Of a DNA stretch of 52,847 nucleotides, positions 50,015 to 52,847 are shown one piece after another. Under the pieces are notes generated by a model, which did not search any database, was not told where the DNA came from, and worked only from the letters and a program-made list of their open reading frames with translations. This stretch comes from Clostridiales bacterium (GTDB taxonomy: Bacteria; Bacillota_E; Sulfobacillia; Sulfobacillales; JAIMBI01), in assembly GCA_027318915.1 (NCBI GenBank), contig DAHVOH010000015.1, positions 1-52,847 on the forward strand. Direction: 5' to 3'. The translations under genes and the position numbers were made by a program. Each line of letters begins with the position of its first letter. Position 1 is the first letter of the stretch.

Positions 50015-50347
50015 CTAAAACACCATGGGAATATAGCCGTCTTTGATATAGTCGGAGACGATCTGGCCGACGTATTGAACGTCCACCCCGAGCGCCGTCA
50101 GCTTGTCGCTGATGCCGTGATTGTCGGCGATGAATTTGCAGGCCACGGGCACCTGGTGGCCAACCAGCTGGGCGACCCGTTCCTGCACCTCTTCGTCCTC
50201 GGCCAGCAGTGACTCGAAGGGGCCGAAGAAACACAGTTTCACGTCACCCAGCCAGTGATGCCGGAGCGCATTGGTCGCGTACAGCACGCCGGTCAAAGCT
50301 TTTGCCTTCTCAGCCGTGGACAGAACGATCAAGACCTTGGATTCCAT
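50015..50347 (-). CDS. DsrE/DsrF-family protein
   Basis: A 110-residue Rossmann-like small protein of the DsrE superfamily, whose members carry or relay sulfur or sense redox. KVLIVLSTAEKAKALTGVLY is the first strand-helix unit; VKLCFFGPFESLLAEDEEVQ and VPVACKFIADNHGISDKL follow. Cys70 sits where active members keep the reactive cysteine, and Cys39 is a second candidate. It lacks the Cys-x-Cys of DsrC-binding DsrE. ATG 50347 follows AAAGGAG. The neighbour at 50720 is unrelated. Role in sulfur trafficking is inferred from family only. Confidence 0.85.
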   Translation of the reverse strand: MESKVLIVLSTAEKAKALTGVLYATNALRHHWLGDVKLCFFGPFESLLAEDEEVQERVAQLVGHQVPVACKFIADNHGISDKLTALGVDVQYVGQIVSDYIKDGYIPMVF

Positions 50348-50719
50348 GTCATCCGCTCCTTTCGCCGAAGATAGCCATTCGGGTCAGCGAGACGATATCC
50401 TGCTGCGGGGGGATTGCAGCCGGATTCCGGCGTCCGGCCCGGCCCCGATCCCGCCCGATCACATGGTGGCGGCTTGGGGCCCCAAGGCGACAGCGGGCCT
50501 CCGGCCGGCCCGGACCCCGTGGCACACGGGACAGGCATTGGCGGGATGGGTCCGTGGGTCGGCGCACCGCGAGGATGCGGCGGGCCGGGATTCGACGCGG
50601 CGGCGCGTCGGCCGTCCCTGGGCGGTTTTCGACGTTCTCCGAAAGGACGTCCCGGCGGCATACACTATAGTCAGAGACGGGGACAATGCCGGTCGTTCCC
50701 CCGGGAAGGCGGGTCAGCA
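50348..50719. other. divergent intergenic region
   Basis: No gene supported. TACACTATAGT (50661-50671) offers a -10-like box for the amidohydrolase, but no matching -35. Frames open here are continuations of the amidohydrolase frame without start codons. Confidence 0.4.
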
Positions 50720-51715
50720 TTGGACGGATTGTGGGATCTGCACACGCACTGCTACAGTCAGGACTACCTCCGGCTGCTGGAGGACCACGGGGGTCTGTAC
50801 AAAATTGCGCGGGGGCCAACGCACCCCGTCATCACTTGGGCCGGCATCCCGACCGTGACCCTGCACCCCGGCACCTACAACTGGCGGGCGCGATTGGCGG
50901 ATCCGCGGCAGGCCGCCGTGGATGTCCATTTCCTCTCCACCACCGTCCCCAACGTCTATCCCTTTCCGCCCGCACTGCAGGTTCGGGCGGCTCGGGTGGT
51001 GAACGATGACCTGGCTCGTTGGCGAGACGGCGACAGCGCCCATATACGCGGCTTGGCCAGCCTGCCCATGGACAGCGACGACGCGGTGGCCGAGCTGGAG
51101 CGAGCGCTGGGCCCGTTGGGGCTGTCGGGGGTGATCTTAGGCACCCACATCGGCACGCGCGACCTGGATGATCTCCGGTATGCTCCCGTGTTCCAACGGA
51201 TGGATGCGCTGGGGGCATTGGTGCTGCTGCATCCGATGGTGCCGGTTGCCGCCGGTGCGGCCCATTTGGCCGACTACGATCTGCTCTCCTTGGTCGGGTT
51301 TATGAACGACACCACCGAGGCGGTGGCCCGCCTGACGTTCTCGGGATTTTTTGACCGCTACCCGCACATCCGCTTTGTGCTGCCGCAATTGGGCGGCGCG
51401 GCGCTGTTCCTGCGCGGACGCTGGCAGATGGGAACCCGGAGCCGAATCGATGTGGGCCGGGCGGACTTGGTCCGGCCCCACGTGTATTATGACTGCGTGG
51501 TGTTTGACCGAGCCGCGGTACGTCTGGCCGTGGACACGGTCGGGGTGGCGCAGTTGGTGTTCGGCTCCGACTACCCGCACTTGGGCGACGCCGAGACTGT
51601 CTGGGCGGCCGTTGCCGGTGCAGGGCTGAATGAATCGGAATGCGCCGCCATTGCCCAAGGCAATGCGCGCCGGATGCTGGCGCGGGTGCGGCGGGCAGAC
51701 CCGGCGCCGTCCTGA
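50720..51715 (+). CDS. amidohydrolase family protein (ACMSD-like)
   Basis: A 331-residue TIM-barrel metal hydrolase or decarboxylase of the amidohydrolase 2 group (PF04909). GLWDLHTHCYSQDYLRLL carries the N-terminal His-x-His; GVILGTHIGTRDLDD and ALVLLHPMVPV carry the middle His; QLVFGSDYPHLGDAETV carries the final Asp. Relatives include aminocarboxymuconate-semialdehyde decarboxylase and resorcylate decarboxylases, so a non-oxidative decarboxylation is likely. The start is TTG 50720, the only start in frame before the His-x-His motif, with GGAAGG 11 nt upstream. The following rhomboid-like frame overlaps its end. Confidence 0.82.
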   Translation: MDGLWDLHTHCYSQDYLRLLEDHGGLYKIARGPTHPVITWAGIPTVTLHPGTYNWRARLADPRQAAVDVHFLSTTVPNVYPFPPALQVRAARVVNDDLARWRDGDSAHIRGLASLPMDSDDAVAELERALGPLGLSGVILGTHIGTRDLDDLRYAPVFQRMDALGALVLLHPMVPVAAGAAHLADYDLLSLVGFMNDTTEAVARLTFSGFFDRYPHIRFVLPQLGGAALFLRGRWQMGTRSRIDVGRADLVRPHVYYDCVVFDRAAVRLAVDTVGVAQLVFGSDYPHLGDAETVWAAVAGAGLNESECAAIAQGNARRMLARVRRADPAPS

Positions 51716-52353
51716 ACATCGCCGGGGAGACTGACCTCAAGGAGAGCGGAGGTGGCCCGATCGATCGCGATGCCCGCAATTATTGGCGTCAGCAGCGCCA
51801 GAGAAACCTGCGGTACAACCGGCCCTATCGGGGAGGAAGCTTCGGCGGTGCGCCCATTACCGTGGTGTTTATCGCCCTAATGGTGTTGACGACCCTGCTG
51901 AGCCTCGTGATACCCGGATGGTATACGGATCTGCTGATACTGCCCGGAGGGATCCTGATGGGGATCCTCTTGTCGGCCATCATGCCCGGGGGGTTGTTGT
52001 CCCTGGTGTTTGCGGGCATCTTCGTATGGCTCCTGGGCTCGCAACTGGAGGGGATGATGCGGCCCTGGTACTATGTCGCGGTGTTCTTGGGCGCCGGCGT
52101 GGTGGGCAGTTTGGCGGCAACGGCGGCCGGGGGATTTGGGCTGGGTGCGTCGTTTGCGGCCTTTGGGTTGGCCGGCGCCTATGCGTACATCCTGTCGCAC
52201 ACCGCCGGACCCGGCCCGTCCATGCAGTGGGTCTTCATTCTGCTCCTGATTAATGTCGTGCTGTCCGGTTTCAACATCGTCAGCCTGGCCGGCATGGCGG
52301 GGGCGTTTGTCGCCGGGCTCGGCATCACCGCCGCGGCCGGCGCCGGTCGCTGA
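51640..52353 (+). CDS. rhomboid-like membrane protein lacking the catalytic histidine
   Basis: Five or six membrane helices in a rhomboid arrangement. FVWLLGSQLEGMMRPWYYVA corresponds to the rhomboid L-x-x-x-G-R-x-L-E loop, and GLGASFAAFGLAGAY to the G-x-S-G-A-x-F-G catalytic-serine motif with Ser171 kept but the next Gly changed to Phe. The catalytic His of the usual A-H-x-G-G is Gly218 in SLAGMAGAFVAG. It is thus probably a rhomboid pseudoprotease that binds rather than cuts membrane proteins. The ATG at 51640 lies inside the upstream gene with no ribosome binding site; the product looks coding only from about 51760, where GGAGG precedes an ATC. True start unsettled. Confidence 0.7.
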   Translation: MRRHCPRQCAPDAGAGAAGRPGAVLNIAGETDLKESGGGPIDRDARNYWRQQRQRNLRYNRPYRGGSFGGAPITVVFIALMVLTTLLSLVIPGWYTDLLILPGGILMGILLSAIMPGGLLSLVFAGIFVWLLGSQLEGMMRPWYYVAVFLGAGVVGSLAATAAGGFGLGASFAAFGLAGAYAYILSHTAGPGPSMQWVFILLLINVVLSGFNIVSLAGMAGAFVAGLGITAAAGAGR

Positions 52354-52847
52354 CCCCCATGGCGGCGACGCGGGGAGTGGCGAGAGAACCGGCGGCTCGG
52401 CGATGGCGGGTGGATAGGTGAAACGAGGATGGCTTGCCGTCCCGGAAAGCGACGTGCGACGGCGCTACCCGGAGGTTGGGGGACGTCGGTCCGGACCCGC
52501 CCTCCCGGTGACCGGCGGGGCTCACGGCGGCCCGTATCCCCGCATCGAAGCGCCGAAGCGATAGGCGGTCGTCTCAATCCGGACCGCATCGCGGTTCGAG
52601 TCGTTCATCTGGCCAATCCCCGGCGTTTTAGGCCCAAACCCAACAGGGGGCCGTCCGAGGGTCTTCATCTGAGTCGGGTCTTGCCCGGACGGGCCGACAG
52701 GTCGGCTACCGAGCGCATCGCCCATGGGGTGGCTGTGGGGGATGGGCGCCGCCCGACTGGGTCAGTGCAGGATCGACCTGCCCGGCGGCCCTGAAGCGCT
52801 GACGCCGTTTGTGATTGAGGCTCCGCACGGAACGCCGGCGATGACGG
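52354..52847. other. unassigned right end of the window
   Basis: No gene is firmly supported. A plus frame from ATG 52719 runs off the window end and includes QCRIDLPGGPEALTPFVIEA, which looks protein-like, so the start of a gene may be cut off here. GGTTCGAGTC at 52593-52602 resembles a tRNA T-loop but no tRNA folds around it. Confidence 0.3.

Noticed and set aside
52593..52602. tRNA-like GGTTCGAGTC
   Set aside because: No acceptor, D or anticodon stem can be formed with the flanking sequence.
1..52847. CRISPR arrays, rRNA genes or a prophage
   Set aside because: No regularly spaced repeats, rRNA-like segments or phage structural genes were seen in the window.

Overview
The window is a GC-rich (by eye roughly two-thirds G+C) bacterial chromosome segment. 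It has strong GGAGG-type ribosome binding sites, frequent GTG and TTG starts, sigma-A type -35/-10 promoters, a YerC/YecD TrpR-like regulator next to the histidine genes and a PadR plus small coiled-coil protein pair. These traits point to a high-GC, probably thermophilic or acidophilic Bacillota lineage (Sulfobacillus/Thermaerobacter-like). The taxon is an inference; no rRNA or tRNA is present to fix it.

Left third (1-22.2 kb): a UspA protein diverges from an MFS transporter. Then come a decayed region with a possible ABC-ATPase relic, an AbrB/Doc toxin-antitoxin pair behind its own promoter/operator, and an IS630-family element whose transposase is cut by an in-frame TGA. A PatB/MalY beta C-S lyase ends against the IS. 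Next is a 1047-residue BNR-repeat (sortilin-like) protein, diverging from two overlapping Gfo/Idh/MocA oxidoreductases. A class III adenylate cyclase, split by a frameshift, is followed by an MFS transporter fused to a C-terminal cyclic-nucleotide-binding domain. This pair is the most unusual association in the window. A family 2 glycosyltransferase, a 14-helix MFS exporter, an orphan 444-residue protein, a HAD hydrolase and an autoregulated PadR/small-protein operon follow.

Middle (22.2-38.1 kb): a D-threonine-aldolase/D-serine-dehydratase-like enzyme, a VapC relic, then threonine synthase, a thioesterase and an SDR that has lost its catalytic residues. A GlsB-like membrane protein, a polysaccharide deacetylase, a tartrate/malate-type dehydrogenase and a NUDIX hydrolase lead into the histidine locus. 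That locus is hisC-yerC, then a promoter with an operator, then hisG-D-B-H-A-F-IE with every junction overlapping. hisJ converges on the end of hisIE. Together these cover histidine synthesis except for HisZ, which the short-form HisG should need.

Right third (38.1-52.8 kb): acetoacetyl-CoA synthetase, an MFS transporter, a small membrane-anchored protein, and a sugar cluster of alpha-L-rhamnosidase (GH78), alpha-galactosidase (GH27) and a second BNR-repeat protein. A DsrE-family protein, an amidohydrolase and a rhomboid-like protein lacking the catalytic histidine close the window. None of the glycosidases or BNR proteins shows a signal peptide, so the cluster looks cytoplasmic, acting on imported oligosaccharides. 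Long antisense frames opposite the large genes are GC-driven shadows and are not annotated.
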